Origin: RPQJ01 sp052035645
GTDB lineage: Bacteria; Pseudomonadota; Gammaproteobacteria; Steroidobacterales; Steroidobacteraceae
Direction: 5' to 3'
DNA: 64,000 nt
NCBI GenBank assembly: GCA_052035645.1
Contig: JBPOHK010000027.1
Location: 145,859 to 209,858, forward strand
Shown here: positions 25,062 to 33,559 of the stretch, piece after piece
Position numbering within the stretch: the first letter of the stretch is position 1
Layout of the letters: every line of letters starts with the position of its first letter
Translations under genes and position numbers: made by a program
The notes under the pieces: model-generated
What the model saw: the letters and a program-made list of their open reading frames with translations, nothing else
The model's database searches: none
What the model was told of the DNA's origin: nothing

Positions 25062-27110
25062 TCAGAAGTCGATCGAAGCGGACACCAGCACCGTCAGCGG
25101 CTGGCCGAGCACCATGTAGCCCTGGAACGGGTAGCCGCCCGCCGAGATCCAGTCCTCGGAGTTGGTGACGTTCTCGATGCGGCCACGGACCGTGAACGGC
25201 TTGCCGGCCAGCGTGGTCGCATAACGCGCGCCGATGTCGAGACGGGTGAACGAGTCCAGCTCGAGCGTGTTGGCGGTATCGACGTACTGCGACGAGGTGT
25301 AGACCACGCGACCGTCCAGCGTGAGGCCCTCGATCGGCAGGTCCCACTCGACGTTGACGTTCGCCTGCACCTCCGGCGTGCCGATCGGGCGCTTGCCCTT
25401 CGGCAGGCCGATGCCGCCCTTGCTGTACTCGGAGTCGAGCCACGTCAGGCCGCCGATGACGCGCAGCGTCTCGAGCGGCTGCCCGAACACGCTGGTCTCG
25501 ATGCCCTGGTTGGTCTGCTCGCCCGTGAGCCGGTACAGCAGCTCCGTCGGCGTCGTGTCCGGATCGTCGAACTGGTCGGTGAGCGTACCGACCTTCTTCG
25601 TGGCGTTGAACACGCTGGCGGTGGCGCCGAAGGTGTCGGTCTCCCACTTCACGCCGAACTCGATCTGCTTGGCCGCGTAGGGCTTCTGGATGTCGCCCGC
25701 GTTGATGACCGGCGAGAAGTCCGGGGCCGGACCGAAGAACGGCGCCGCGTCGCCGGCCACCAGGCCTTCGATGTAGTTGGCGAACAGCGACACGTCGTCC
25801 GACGGACGGAAGACGATGCCGCCGACCGGAGTCGTCTTGCTGTCGTCGTAGCCCGAGAGCTTGTCGCCCGTGTTGTAGTCGAAATTGTCGTTCTTCAGCG
25901 TCTGGTTGCGGGCGCCGATCGTCAGGCTCACCTTGCCGTCGGCGAACTTGAGCACGTCGGCGATGGCGTAGCTCGAGGTCTCGGTCTCGAACGTCGTGAG
26001 CGGGTTGTTCAGCGAGCCGCCGATGAAGTAATCGGCGTCGGGCGGTGAGACGTTGACCGGGTGGTAGAGGTCGCTCGAGAACGGCGCGAAGAAGTTCGAG
26101 AACGCATAGGCGTTCTTCGAGTCGATGTTGAACAGCGAGGCCGACAGGATCACGCGATGCTCGACCGGGCCGGTCGCGAAGTCCCAGCGCAGGCCCAGCT
26201 CGCCCGAGTACACGTCGTCTTCGCGCGAGTTGTCGAAGCGGTAGGCCGTCAGCGAGCCGTCGGCGGCCGAGTTCGGGTTCGCGAGCGAGTTCTCTTCTTC
26301 GCCGTGACGCATGCCGAACGCGCCCCAGACGGACACCGCCTTCGTGATGTCGTACTCGGCGCGCACCACGCCGAAGAGCTGCTCTTCGTCCGTGAACGTC
26401 CAGTCCTGGCCGAAGTTCACGTCGGCATCCGGCGCCTTCGGGATGCCGCCGAACGGCGTCACGCTCGGGCGCGGCGCGTCGATGTGGTGATCCTGGTAGC
26501 CGACGTCGGCCGAGATCCAGCCGGTCGCGTCGCCTTCATAGCCCACCGACAGCCGCGTCAGCGGATCGCTCGGCGCGCGCTTCGGCACGAGGTTGATGGT
26601 GCCGCCGAGGTTCGAGCCGCCCGGGGCCGCGCCGTTCAGGAACGCCGTGGCGCCGCGGAACACTTCGACGCGCTCGATGACCTCGGGCGACGGGAACTGG
26701 CGCGGCAGGATGCCGTAGATGCCGTTGAACGTCATGTCGTCCGAGTAGGCCGGGAAGCCGCGGATCATGTAGACGTCCTGGAAGTTGCCGAAGCCGCGCG
26801 CGATGCGCACGTTCGGGTCGTTCAGCAGCACGTCGCCGATGCTCTTGGCCTGCTGGTTCAGCATCAGCTCGGAGGTGTAGCTCGTGATCGAGAACGGCGT
26901 GTCGAGGGTGTCGAGGTTGCCGAGGATGCCGGCGCGTCCGCCGGTCGCGACCTGGCCACCCGCGAACACCGGCGGCAGCTGGATCTGCGAGCCGTAGATC
27001 ACGATTTCTTCCAGCTCGTCGGAGCCGGACGACTGCTGCGCGGACGCGACTGTCGAGCCGAGCGCCAGCGCACAGGCAGCGGACAAGACGGCATTGCGCT
27101 TCATAGACAT
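25062..27110 (-). CDS. TonB-dependent siderophore-type receptor
   Basis: The 682-residue protein has a signal peptide ending at ASAQQ, a TonB-box-like ELEEIVIYG and a plug with SIGDVLLNDPNVRIARGFG and VEVFRGATAFLNGAAPGGSNLGG. This AxG-xP-GG form of the plug is typical of the FhuA/ferric-siderophore branch. The barrel ends VSASIDF. ATG 27110 has GAGG at 9 bases; ATG 27116 and 27104 are alternatives. It is 156 bases downstream of the P5C dehydrogenase gene on the same strand and has its own terminator. A PepSY membrane protein two genes upstream supports a link to iron uptake, but other substrates are possible. Confidence 0.9.
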   Translation of the reverse strand: MSMKRNAVLSAACALALGSTVASAQQSSGSDELEEIVIYGSQIQLPPVFAGGQVATGGRAGILGNLDTLDTPFSITSYTSELMLNQQAKSIGDVLLNDPNVRIARGFGNFQDVYMIRGFPAYSDDMTFNGIYGILPRQFPSPEVIERVEVFRGATAFLNGAAPGGSNLGGTINLVPKRAPSDPLTRLSVGYEGDATGWISADVGYQDHHIDAPRPSVTPFGGIPKAPDADVNFGQDWTFTDEEQLFGVVRAEYDITKAVSVWGAFGMRHGEEENSLANPNSAADGSLTAYRFDNSREDDVYSGELGLRWDFATGPVEHRVILSASLFNIDSKNAYAFSNFFAPFSSDLYHPVNVSPPDADYFIGGSLNNPLTTFETETSSYAIADVLKFADGKVSLTIGARNQTLKNDNFDYNTGDKLSGYDDSKTTPVGGIVFRPSDDVSLFANYIEGLVAGDAAPFFGPAPDFSPVINAGDIQKPYAAKQIEFGVKWETDTFGATASVFNATKKVGTLTDQFDDPDTTPTELLYRLTGEQTNQGIETSVFGQPLETLRVIGGLTWLDSEYSKGGIGLPKGKRPIGTPEVQANVNVEWDLPIEGLTLDGRVVYTSSQYVDTANTLELDSFTRLDIGARYATTLAGKPFTVRGRIENVTNSEDWISAGGYPFQGYMVLGQPLTVLVSASIDF

Positions 27111-27266
27111 GGCCATTCCCCTCTTGTTGGTGTCCGGCGCGCGTCCCGGACGTGAGGGCGCACTGCCGGCCAATACATCGATTCGCGGCTACTTTGATCG
27201 CGCGCGACCTTGGCCCGCATTCGATTCAGGGACGAAAACCATCGTGATAAGGCCAGTGCCGGTCGC

Positions 27267-28895
27267 TCACTCCTCCGACATGTACGGGTAATCGGGCTGC
27301 TTCGGCGGCACGAATGTCTCCTTGATCGTGCGCGGCGAGGTCCAGCGCACGAGGTTCAGGATGGAGCCCGCCTTGTCGTTGGTGCCGCTCGCCCGGGCAC
27401 CGCCGAACGGCTGTTGACCGACGACCGCGCCGGTCGGCTTGTCGTTCACGTAGAAGTTGCCCGCCGTGTGGCGCAGCGCGTCGGTCACCTGCACCACTGC
27501 AGTGCGATCCTGCGCGAACAGCGCGCCCGTCAGGCCGTATTCCGCCGTCTCGTCGACGAGCTTCAGCACCTCGCTCCAGCGCGCGTCGTCGTACACGTAC
27601 GCCGCGAGCACCGGACCGAACAGTTCCTCCTTCATCAGGCGATGGCCGGGATCCTGGACCTGGACCAGCGTCGGCTGGATGAACCAGCCTTCGCGGCGGT
27701 CGGCCTGTCCGCCGGCGAGCACGCTCGCTCCGGCGTCCGCCTTTGTGGCGTCGAGGCAACGGGAGAGCCGGTCGTACGCCTTCTCGTCGATCACCGCCGC
27801 CATGAAGTTGCGGAAGTCGGCGGGGTCACCCATGCGGATCGCGGCGATCCGGTCGAGCAGCCGCTGCTTCACCGCCGGCCACAGCGACTTCGGCACGTAG
27901 GTGCGCGAGGCCGCGCTGCACTTCTGGCCCTGGTACTCGTACGCGCCGCGCACCAGCGCCGTTGCCAGCGCATCCACGTCGGCGCTCGGGTGCGCCAGCA
28001 CGAAGTTCTTGCCGCCCGTCTCGCCGACCAGGCGCGGATAGGTGCGGTAGCGGTCGATGCGCCCGGCCACGTCCCGCCACAGCGACTGGAACACGGCGGT
28101 CGAGCCGGTGAAGTGGACGCCGGCGAGGCGCGGGTCGTCGAGCACCTCGCGGGTCACCTCGGCCGAGTGGCCGGACACGAAGTTGATGACGCCCGGCGGC
28201 AGGCCCGCCTCCCGCAGCACCTGCATCACGCGCCAGCAGGCGAGCGAGGCCGTCGCCGCGGGCTTCCACACGACGACGTTGCCGAGGATCGCCGGCGCGG
28301 TGCAGAGGTTGCCGCCGATCGCCGTGAAGTTGAACGGCGAGATGGCGTAGACGAAGCCCTCGAGCGGCCGGTAGTCGACACGATTCCAGGTGCCCGGTGC
28401 GGAGTCCGGCTGTTCGGCGAGGAGCCGAGCGGCGAAGTGCACGTTGAAGCGCAGGAAGTCGGCCAGCTCGCAGGCGGAGTCGATCTCGGCCTGGAATGCG
28501 GTCTTGCTCTGCCCGAGCATGGTCGCGGCGTTGACGCGGTCGCGGCAGGGGCCCGCGATCAGGTCCGCGGCCTTGAGGAACACGCCCGCGCGGTGCTCGA
28601 ACGGCATCGACGACCATGCGGCCTGGGCCGCCACCGCAGCGTCGATCGCCTCGCGCACCTGGCCGGCGTCGCACTGGTGCAGGTGGGCGAGGACGTGCCG
28701 GTGCCGATGCGGCGCCGTCACGTTCACGGTGCGGCCCGTCGCGATCTCGCGATCGCCGATCAGCGCGGGAATCTCCGCAACCGTGGCCTGGCCCTGCGCG
28801 AGGGCGGCCTTGAGGCGCGCGCGCGCGGCGCTGCCCGGCAGGTAGTCCTGGACCGGTTCGTTGCGTGGCACCGGCAGGCTCGTCGTCTGTTTCAT
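27267..28895 (-). CDS. pruA: Delta-1-pyrroline-5-carboxylate dehydrogenase
   Basis: The 542-residue aldehyde dehydrogenase is of the stand-alone P5C dehydrogenase type (mammalian ALDH4A1-like length, not the long PutA fusion). Catalytic Cys326 lies in YQGQKCSAASR and general-base Glu292 in RLVGETGGKNF, the family 34-residue spacing. AISPFNFTAIGGNL and GSTAVF complete the cofactor groove. It oxidises glutamate-gamma-semialdehyde to glutamate in proline and arginine breakdown. ATG 28895 is 43 bases from the PepSY gene stop on the same strand. No proline dehydrogenase gene is in the window, so the first proline step must be elsewhere. Confidence 0.92.
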   Translation of the reverse strand: MKQTTSLPVPRNEPVQDYLPGSAARARLKAALAQGQATVAEIPALIGDREIATGRTVNVTAPHRHRHVLAHLHQCDAGQVREAIDAAVAAQAAWSSMPFEHRAGVFLKAADLIAGPCRDRVNAATMLGQSKTAFQAEIDSACELADFLRFNVHFAARLLAEQPDSAPGTWNRVDYRPLEGFVYAISPFNFTAIGGNLCTAPAILGNVVVWKPAATASLACWRVMQVLREAGLPPGVINFVSGHSAEVTREVLDDPRLAGVHFTGSTAVFQSLWRDVAGRIDRYRTYPRLVGETGGKNFVLAHPSADVDALATALVRGAYEYQGQKCSAASRTYVPKSLWPAVKQRLLDRIAAIRMGDPADFRNFMAAVIDEKAYDRLSRCLDATKADAGASVLAGGQADRREGWFIQPTLVQVQDPGHRLMKEELFGPVLAAYVYDDARWSEVLKLVDETAEYGLTGALFAQDRTAVVQVTDALRHTAGNFYVNDKPTGAVVGQQPFGGARASGTNDKAGSILNLVRWTSPRTIKETFVPPKQPDYPYMSEE

Positions 28896-28938
28896 GCAGG
28901 CTCCCGGCCGGTCGGTGCCGGCGCTCGATCGGTCAATG

Positions 28939-30003
28939 CTACGCCCGGCGCGCCCACCACAGGCCCACGCCGAGCACCAGCATGCCCAGCAGCCAGGTGC
29001 CGACCGCGAAGGCCAGCAGGCGACCGGCCGTGCCGCCCGCCTCGCCCGTGTGCACCGGGTACAGGTTGTCGAGGAAGCGGCGCGCGGGCGAGGCCGCCAG
29101 CGCATCCGCCGCGGCCAGGACGCGGGCGTCGGCGGCGGCGACGTAGACCGTCGTGGTGCCGTACACGCGTCGCCACTCGCCGCCCTGCCGCACGCGGATG
29201 CGGTACCAGGGCTGGTCGGCGGACGGGAAGGAGACGCCGCTCAGCGCCGCGCCGGGAAACGCCTGCATGGCCGCCGCGACGGCCTGCGCGAAGGGCACCG
29301 GCGGGCCGGCGATCGCGGGCACCGACTGGAGCGCGGCCGGCGGCGCGTCCTGGCCGAGCCCGCGCTCGATCGGGTCGTAGAAGACCAGCATCACGCCTGC
29401 CGAGACCAGCACCAGCGCCGGCAGGGCGAACCAGGCGCCGAGGGCCCGGTGCCAGCCGAAGCGCCGTGCCACGCCGGCACGCAGCCGACCCGGCCACAGC
29501 ACCGCCCGGGCGCGGACGCCACGCGGCAGCGCCAGCACCGCGCCTATCACGAGGGTGACGATCAGCACCAGGCCGCTGAGGCCGATGACCAGGTGGCCCG
29601 TATCGCCCGCGAACAGGGTCTGGTGCACGCTGGCGGCGAACGGCACGAGGCCGATGCGCGCGTAGTCGCGACCGTCCGGCCGCTCGCGCAGCACCCGTCC
29701 CGCGCCGTCGATGCGCAACACGTCGGTGCGCTCGCCCGGGGCGTCCACGTACAGGTCGAAGCGACCGTCGACGCCGCCGCTGGCCCACAGCGAGGTGACC
29801 TTGCGCGGCACCAGGCCCTGCTCGATCTCGGCGATGCGCTGGCCGACGGCCGTCGGGTCGAAAGGCACGGCGGGCGCGTCGAGCAGCGCGTCGTCGAGTT
29901 CCCAGCGATACACCATCAGCAGGCCCGTGACGGCCTGCGTCAGCCACAGCAGGGCACATCCGAGCGCGAGCCAGCGGTGCAGTCGACGCAGCGTGCCTCG
30001 CAT
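28939..30003 (-). CDS. PepSY-associated transmembrane protein
   Basis: The 354-residue inner-membrane protein of the PepSY_TM family has four clear hydrophobic helices at about 8-30, 140-165, 195-215 and 325-350. The opening RRLHRWLALGCALLWLTQAVTGL with its His is typical. Two periplasmic PepSY-like segments (LYVDAPGERTDVLRIDG; YRIRVRQGGEWRRVYG) lie between helices, and a conserved VHQTLFAGDTGHLVIG loop supplies possible haem or metal His. Relatives sit beside siderophore receptors and are proposed to reduce or release ferric-siderophore iron. It starts 13 bases after the esterase stop and may be in one operon with it. Confidence 0.82.
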   Translation of the reverse strand: MRGTLRRLHRWLALGCALLWLTQAVTGLLMVYRWELDDALLDAPAVPFDPTAVGQRIAEIEQGLVPRKVTSLWASGGVDGRFDLYVDAPGERTDVLRIDGAGRVLRERPDGRDYARIGLVPFAASVHQTLFAGDTGHLVIGLSGLVLIVTLVIGAVLALPRGVRARAVLWPGRLRAGVARRFGWHRALGAWFALPALVLVSAGVMLVFYDPIERGLGQDAPPAALQSVPAIAGPPVPFAQAVAAAMQAFPGAALSGVSFPSADQPWYRIRVRQGGEWRRVYGTTTVYVAAADARVLAAADALAASPARRFLDNLYPVHTGEAGGTAGRLLAFAVGTWLLGMLVLGVGLWWARRA

Positions 30004-30016
30004 CCGCGCCCCGCGC

Positions 30017-31015
30017 TCAGCCCGGCTCGCGGCCGATCGTGGCGCGCAGCCAGCGGGCGCCGTCCTCGAGGGCACGGGCCGCGAGCGGCGAGATCGACAT
30101 CGCCTCGATGAACGAGTGCGTCGCGCCCGGGTAGACCGTCACGCTCACGCGGACGCCGGCCGCCTTGAGCCGCTTCGCCATCTCGAGGCTGGTGTCGGTC
30201 AGCACGTCGCACTCCGGGATCGTCATGCACACGGGCGGCAGGCCCTCGAGCCTTGCGCGGACGGCGCAGGCGAGCGGGTTCTGCGTGATGGTCGCGTCGC
30301 CGCCCGAGTAGTTGTCCCAGAAGTACACGACCTCCTCGGCCGTGAGCACCGCGCCCGGTCCGCCGTAGCGGCGCAGGGCCTCGGGCGTGCACTCGCGATC
30401 GAAGGCCGGGTAGACGAGCAGCAACCCGTGCACGCGCTCGCCCTCGCCGGCGTCCCGCAGCGCCAGTGCCGTGCCGATCGAGAGGTTGCCGCCGGCCGAA
30501 TCGCCGCCGAGCGCGAGGCGGCGCGTGTCGATGCCGAACTCCGCGCCGTGCTCGCCCAGCCAGCGCACCACGGCCACGACCTGCTCCAGCGCGACCGGGA
30601 AGCGCGCCTCGGGCGAGAGCGCGTAGTCCACGCCGACCACGACCATGCCGGAGCGGGCCGCGTACTCGCGCATCACGCGGTCGTGCGTATCGAGGCTGAA
30701 CAGCGTCCAGCCGCCGCCGTGCATGTACACGAGCGCGGGCGACGGGGCCGCGACGCCCGGGTCGTAGATGCGCAGCCGCACGGGACCACAGCCTGTCTGG
30801 GCGACGTGCTCGGTGACCGCGCGCATCTTCGGGCCGCCGGCACGCCAGGGCGCGCGCACCTTTTCCGCGACTTCGCGCATCTCGGGCACCGAGAGCGTCC
30901 GGCCGCCCGTGTGGCGCGCGTAGTCCGCGTTCACCAGCGTCACGAAACGCAGGATGTCGGGATCCACGCCCTGCAGCGCCAGCGGCAGCGTCCCTTGGGT
31001 CATGGTTTCGTTCAT
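30017..31015 (-). CDS. Alpha/beta hydrolase of the hormone-sensitive-lipase family
   Basis: The 332-residue esterase has the oxyanion motif HGGGW, nucleophile elbow GGDSAGGN and the late Asp (ECDVLTD) and His (GATHSFIE) in the order of the HSL/family IV carboxylesterases. It hydrolyses short-chain esters in the cytoplasm. ATG 31015 is preferred because GAGG lies 5 bases upstream; a GTG at 31021 is in frame. It is the promoter-proximal gene of the minus-strand run to the PepSY and P5C dehydrogenase genes, and is divergent from the AraC regulator at 31181, which may control it. Confidence 0.88.
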   Translation of the reverse strand: MNETMTQGTLPLALQGVDPDILRFVTLVNADYARHTGGRTLSVPEMREVAEKVRAPWRAGGPKMRAVTEHVAQTGCGPVRLRIYDPGVAAPSPALVYMHGGGWTLFSLDTHDRVMREYAARSGMVVVGVDYALSPEARFPVALEQVVAVVRWLGEHGAEFGIDTRRLALGGDSAGGNLSIGTALALRDAGEGERVHGLLLVYPAFDRECTPEALRRYGGPGAVLTAEEVVYFWDNYSGGDATITQNPLACAVRARLEGLPPVCMTIPECDVLTDTSLEMAKRLKAAGVRVSVTVYPGATHSFIEAMSISPLAARALEDGARWLRATIGREPG

Positions 31016-31078
31016 CGGCACCTCGTCTGCCCCGCAAGCCGGCTGCGCCGGGCCGGATCCATTCCGCCGGCGGCCGTA

Positions 31079-31106
31079 TTGTCACGTTTTCCGGGCCAGT
31101 GATAAC
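31079..31106 (+). promoter_or_regulatory. Candidate promoter of the AraC gene
   Basis: TTGTCA (31079-31084) and GATAAC (31101-31106) are separated by 16 bases, about 75 bases upstream of the araC-like ATG at 31181. The match is moderate and no operator repeat was recognised. Confidence 0.35.
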
Positions 31107-31180
31107 CTCGGGCGCAATCCAGTGCCGTCGGGGCCGGACACATTTCCGTCTCGGACGGGCCACCCGCAGGAAGACCCCAC

Positions 31181-31960
31181 ATGGCTCGCAGCACCCGCGG
31201 AGACGACTACCAGGACGTGCCGCGCCCGGTCGCAGCGCTGGCCGACGAGTACCCGCCGAATTCGTACGACCCGCCGCACAGCCACAAGCGCGGCCAGCTC
31301 GTGTACGCCACCGCCGGCGTGCTGGTCCTCTCGACGCAGAACGCCACCTACGTCGTCCCGCCCCAGCGCGCGGTGTGGGTGCCGAGCGGCACCGTGCACG
31401 AGGCGCGGACGCGCGGTCGCGTCTCGCTGCGCACGCTCTACCTGGACGACTCGGTCTGCGCCTCGCTCCCGCGCCACTGCATGACCATCGAGGTCTCCTC
31501 GCTGCTGCGCGAGCTGATCGTCGAGGCGACGCGGATCCCGATCGAGTACGAGGTCGATTCGCGCGACGGCCGCGTCATGTCGCTGATCGTCGACGAGATC
31601 CGCCAGGCACGTACCGCGCCGCTGCACGTGCCGATGCCGCGGCATCCGCAGCTGCTGAAAGTGTGCCAGGCCATCCTCAAGGACCCGGCGCAGAGCGACG
31701 TGCTCGACGACTGGGCAGTGGCCGCGGGCATGTGCCGGCGAACGTTCACGCGCCTGTTCCGGCGCGAGACCGGCGTGACCTTCGCGACGTGGCGGCAAAA
31801 CGTGCGACTGATGGAGGCGATGTCGCGGCTCGCGAACGGGCAGTCCGTCACCGCCGTGGCCTGCGACGTGGGTTACAGCAGCCCGAGTGCGTTCACCGCC
31901 ATGTTCCGGCGCGCGTTCGGCGTGCCGCCGACGCAGTACTGCGCCGACACGACGCACTGA
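31181..31960 (+). CDS. AraC-family regulator with cupin sensor
   Basis: The 259-residue protein has an N-terminal cupin domain (about 15-110; PPHSHKRGQLVYA with His, later VPSGTVHEARTRG). Two helix-turn-helix motifs lie in the C-terminal 100 residues (DDWAVAAGMCRRTFTRLFR; VTAVACDVGYSSPSAFTAMFR). This is the class of short AraC regulators that sense a small ligand in the cupin pocket. It is divergent from the HSL-type esterase and probably controls it. Its stop at 31958-31960 is followed 10 bases later by REP element R4. Confidence 0.9.
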   Translation: MARSTRGDDYQDVPRPVAALADEYPPNSYDPPHSHKRGQLVYATAGVLVLSTQNATYVVPPQRAVWVPSGTVHEARTRGRVSLRTLYLDDSVCASLPRHCMTIEVSSLLRELIVEATRIPIEYEVDSRDGRVMSLIVDEIRQARTAPLHVPMPRHPQLLKVCQAILKDPAQSDVLDDWAVAAGMCRRTFTRLFRRETGVTFATWRQNVRLMEAMSRLANGQSVTAVACDVGYSSPSAFTAMFRRAFGVPPTQYCADTTH

Positions 31961-31970
31961 GGGGCACTGA

Positions 31971-32049
31971 GGGGACACTCACTATTTTCTCCGATGGGCG
32001 AAGGTTCCGATGCGGCCTGCCGCCTGGAAGAAAAATAGTGAGTGTCCCC
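31971..32049. repeat. REP-like palindrome R4 (18-bp arms)
   Basis: GGGGACACTCACTATTTT (31971-31988) and its exact complement (32032-32049) enclose 43 bases. The right part reads GAAAAATAGTGAGTGTCCCC. It is downstream of araC. Confidence 0.9.
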
Positions 32050-32117
32050 ATTTACTGCCATTTTCCTGCTGCGTTTTCGCGCCGCGAAACCGCTTCGACG
32101 TCACTGTTTTCTGATAC

Positions 32118-32170
32118 ATAGGGGACCCCCGCTTTTCCGGCCGTGGCTGGAAAAGAGGAATGTCCCCTAT
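32118..32170. repeat. REP-like palindrome R5, divergent variant
   Basis: The outer arms ATAGGGGAC (32118-32126) and GTCCCCTAT (32162-32170) and the inner arms TTTTCC (32133-32138) and GGAAAA (32149-32154) are complementary. The intervening bases mismatch. The right arm (32149-32167) is nearly identical to the half-element at 19423. With R4 it fills most of the 234-base gap before the GH1 gene. Confidence 0.75.
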
Positions 32171-32194
32171 TCAGGCCCCATTCAGGATCGCGCA

Positions 32195-33556
32195 GTGACG
32201 GACACGCACGCCTTCCCGCCCGACTTCACCTGGGGTGCCGCGACGTCGGCCTACCAGGTCGAAGGCTCGCCGCTCGCCGACGGCGCCGGCCCCTCCATCT
32301 GGCACCGCTTCTCGCACACGCCCGGCCGGGTCCGCGACGGCGACACCGGCGATCTCGCGTGCGACCACTACCGCCGCTTCAGGGAAGACGTCGCACTGAT
32401 GCGCGACCTCGGCCTCAAGGCGTACCGCTTCAGCGTGTCGTGGAGTCGCGTGTTCCCCGAGGGTCGCGGCCGCGTCAATCCCGCGGGCCTCGGCTTCTAC
32501 GAGCGACTCGTCGACGAGCTGCTGAAGCACGACATCGAGCCCTTCCTCACGCTCTATCACTGGGACCTGCCCGCCGCGCTCGACGACCTCGGCGGCTGGC
32601 TCAATCCCTCGATCGCCGACTGGTTCGCCGATTACACCGAGACGATGGTCCGCGCGCTCGACGGCCGCGTCCGCAAGTGGACCACGCTCAACGAGCCCTG
32701 GGTGGTGATCGACGGCGGCTACCTGTTCGGCGTGCTGGCGCCGGGCCACGCAAACCTCTACGAAGCGCCGATCGCGGCGCACCACCTGATGCGTGCCCAC
32801 GGTGCCGCCGTGCGTCGCTACCGCAGCGTCGGCCAGCACGAGATCGGCCTCGTGGTGAACATCGAGCCGAAGTACGCCGCGTCGCAATCGCCGGCCGATC
32901 TCGCCGCGGTCCGGCGCGCCAACGCGTACATGAACCAGTGGTACCTCGATCCCGCGTTCCTCAAGCGCTATCCGCCCGAGATGCGCGAGGTGTTCGGCGA
33001 CGCCTGGCGCGAGGACTGGCCGGCCGAGGACTTCGACCTGATCGGCGAGAAGATCGACTTCCTCGGCCTCAACTACTACACGCGCTCGGTGACACAGGCC
33101 GATCCGACGGTCCGGCCGCTCGGCTTCCGTTCCGTGCACCAGCCCCAGTCGCAGTACACGGACACGGGCTGGGAGGTGTTCCCGCAGGGCCTCACCGACA
33201 CCATCCACCAGATTCGCACGCGCTACGGCAACCTGCCGCTCTACATCACCGAGAACGGCTGCGCGCTGCCCGAGCCGACGAGCGTGGACGTCGACGTGTT
33301 CGAGGACCCGCGCCGCGTCGATTACCTGCAGACGCACCTCGCCGCGGTCGCCCGGGCGATCCAGGAAGGCGCGAACGTGCAGGGCTACTTCGCGTGGTCC
33401 CTGCTCGACAACTTCGAATGGGCGCACGGCTACAGCAAGCGCTTCGGCCTCGTGCACTGCGACCACCGGTCGCAGAAGCGCACGTGGAAGCGCAGCGCGA
33501 AGCTGTACCAGCAGGTGATCGCGACGAACGGGCGCAACGTTCTCGCACCGCGCTGA
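32195..33556 (+). CDS. GH1 beta-glucosidase
   Basis: The 453-residue glycoside hydrolase family 1 enzyme has the N-terminal FTWGAATSAYQVEG signature, acid/base Glu167 in TLNEPW and nucleophile Glu353 in YITENG. The C-terminal WSLLDNFEWAHGYSKRFGL forms the substrate pocket. It has no signal peptide, so it cleaves imported beta-glucosides or oligosaccharides in the cytoplasm. The start is GTG 32195, with AGGA about 10 bases upstream; no in-frame ATG gives a better N-terminus. It converges on the ABC/GH94 operon with only 3 bases between stops. It would complete that pathway by releasing glucose from short oligosaccharides. Confidence 0.92.
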   Translation: MTDTHAFPPDFTWGAATSAYQVEGSPLADGAGPSIWHRFSHTPGRVRDGDTGDLACDHYRRFREDVALMRDLGLKAYRFSVSWSRVFPEGRGRVNPAGLGFYERLVDELLKHDIEPFLTLYHWDLPAALDDLGGWLNPSIADWFADYTETMVRALDGRVRKWTTLNEPWVVIDGGYLFGVLAPGHANLYEAPIAAHHLMRAHGAAVRRYRSVGQHEIGLVVNIEPKYAASQSPADLAAVRRANAYMNQWYLDPAFLKRYPPEMREVFGDAWREDWPAEDFDLIGEKIDFLGLNYYTRSVTQADPTVRPLGFRSVHQPQSQYTDTGWEVFPQGLTDTIHQIRTRYGNLPLYITENGCALPEPTSVDVDVFEDPRRVDYLQTHLAAVARAIQEGANVQGYFAWSLLDNFEWAHGYSKRFGLVHCDHRSQKRTWKRSAKLYQQVIATNGRNVLAPR

Positions 33557-33559
33557 GGT

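Noticed and set aside
16942..32170. The palindromes as CRISPR repeats or IS ends
   Set aside because: Copies are thousands of bases apart, have spacers of unequal length, show no leader or cas genes, and no transposase or target duplication accompanies them.
32160..32194. An alternative start for the GH1 gene at ATG 32160 in repeat R5
   Set aside because: It is out of frame with the GH1 reading frame; GTG 32195 gives the expected N-terminus.
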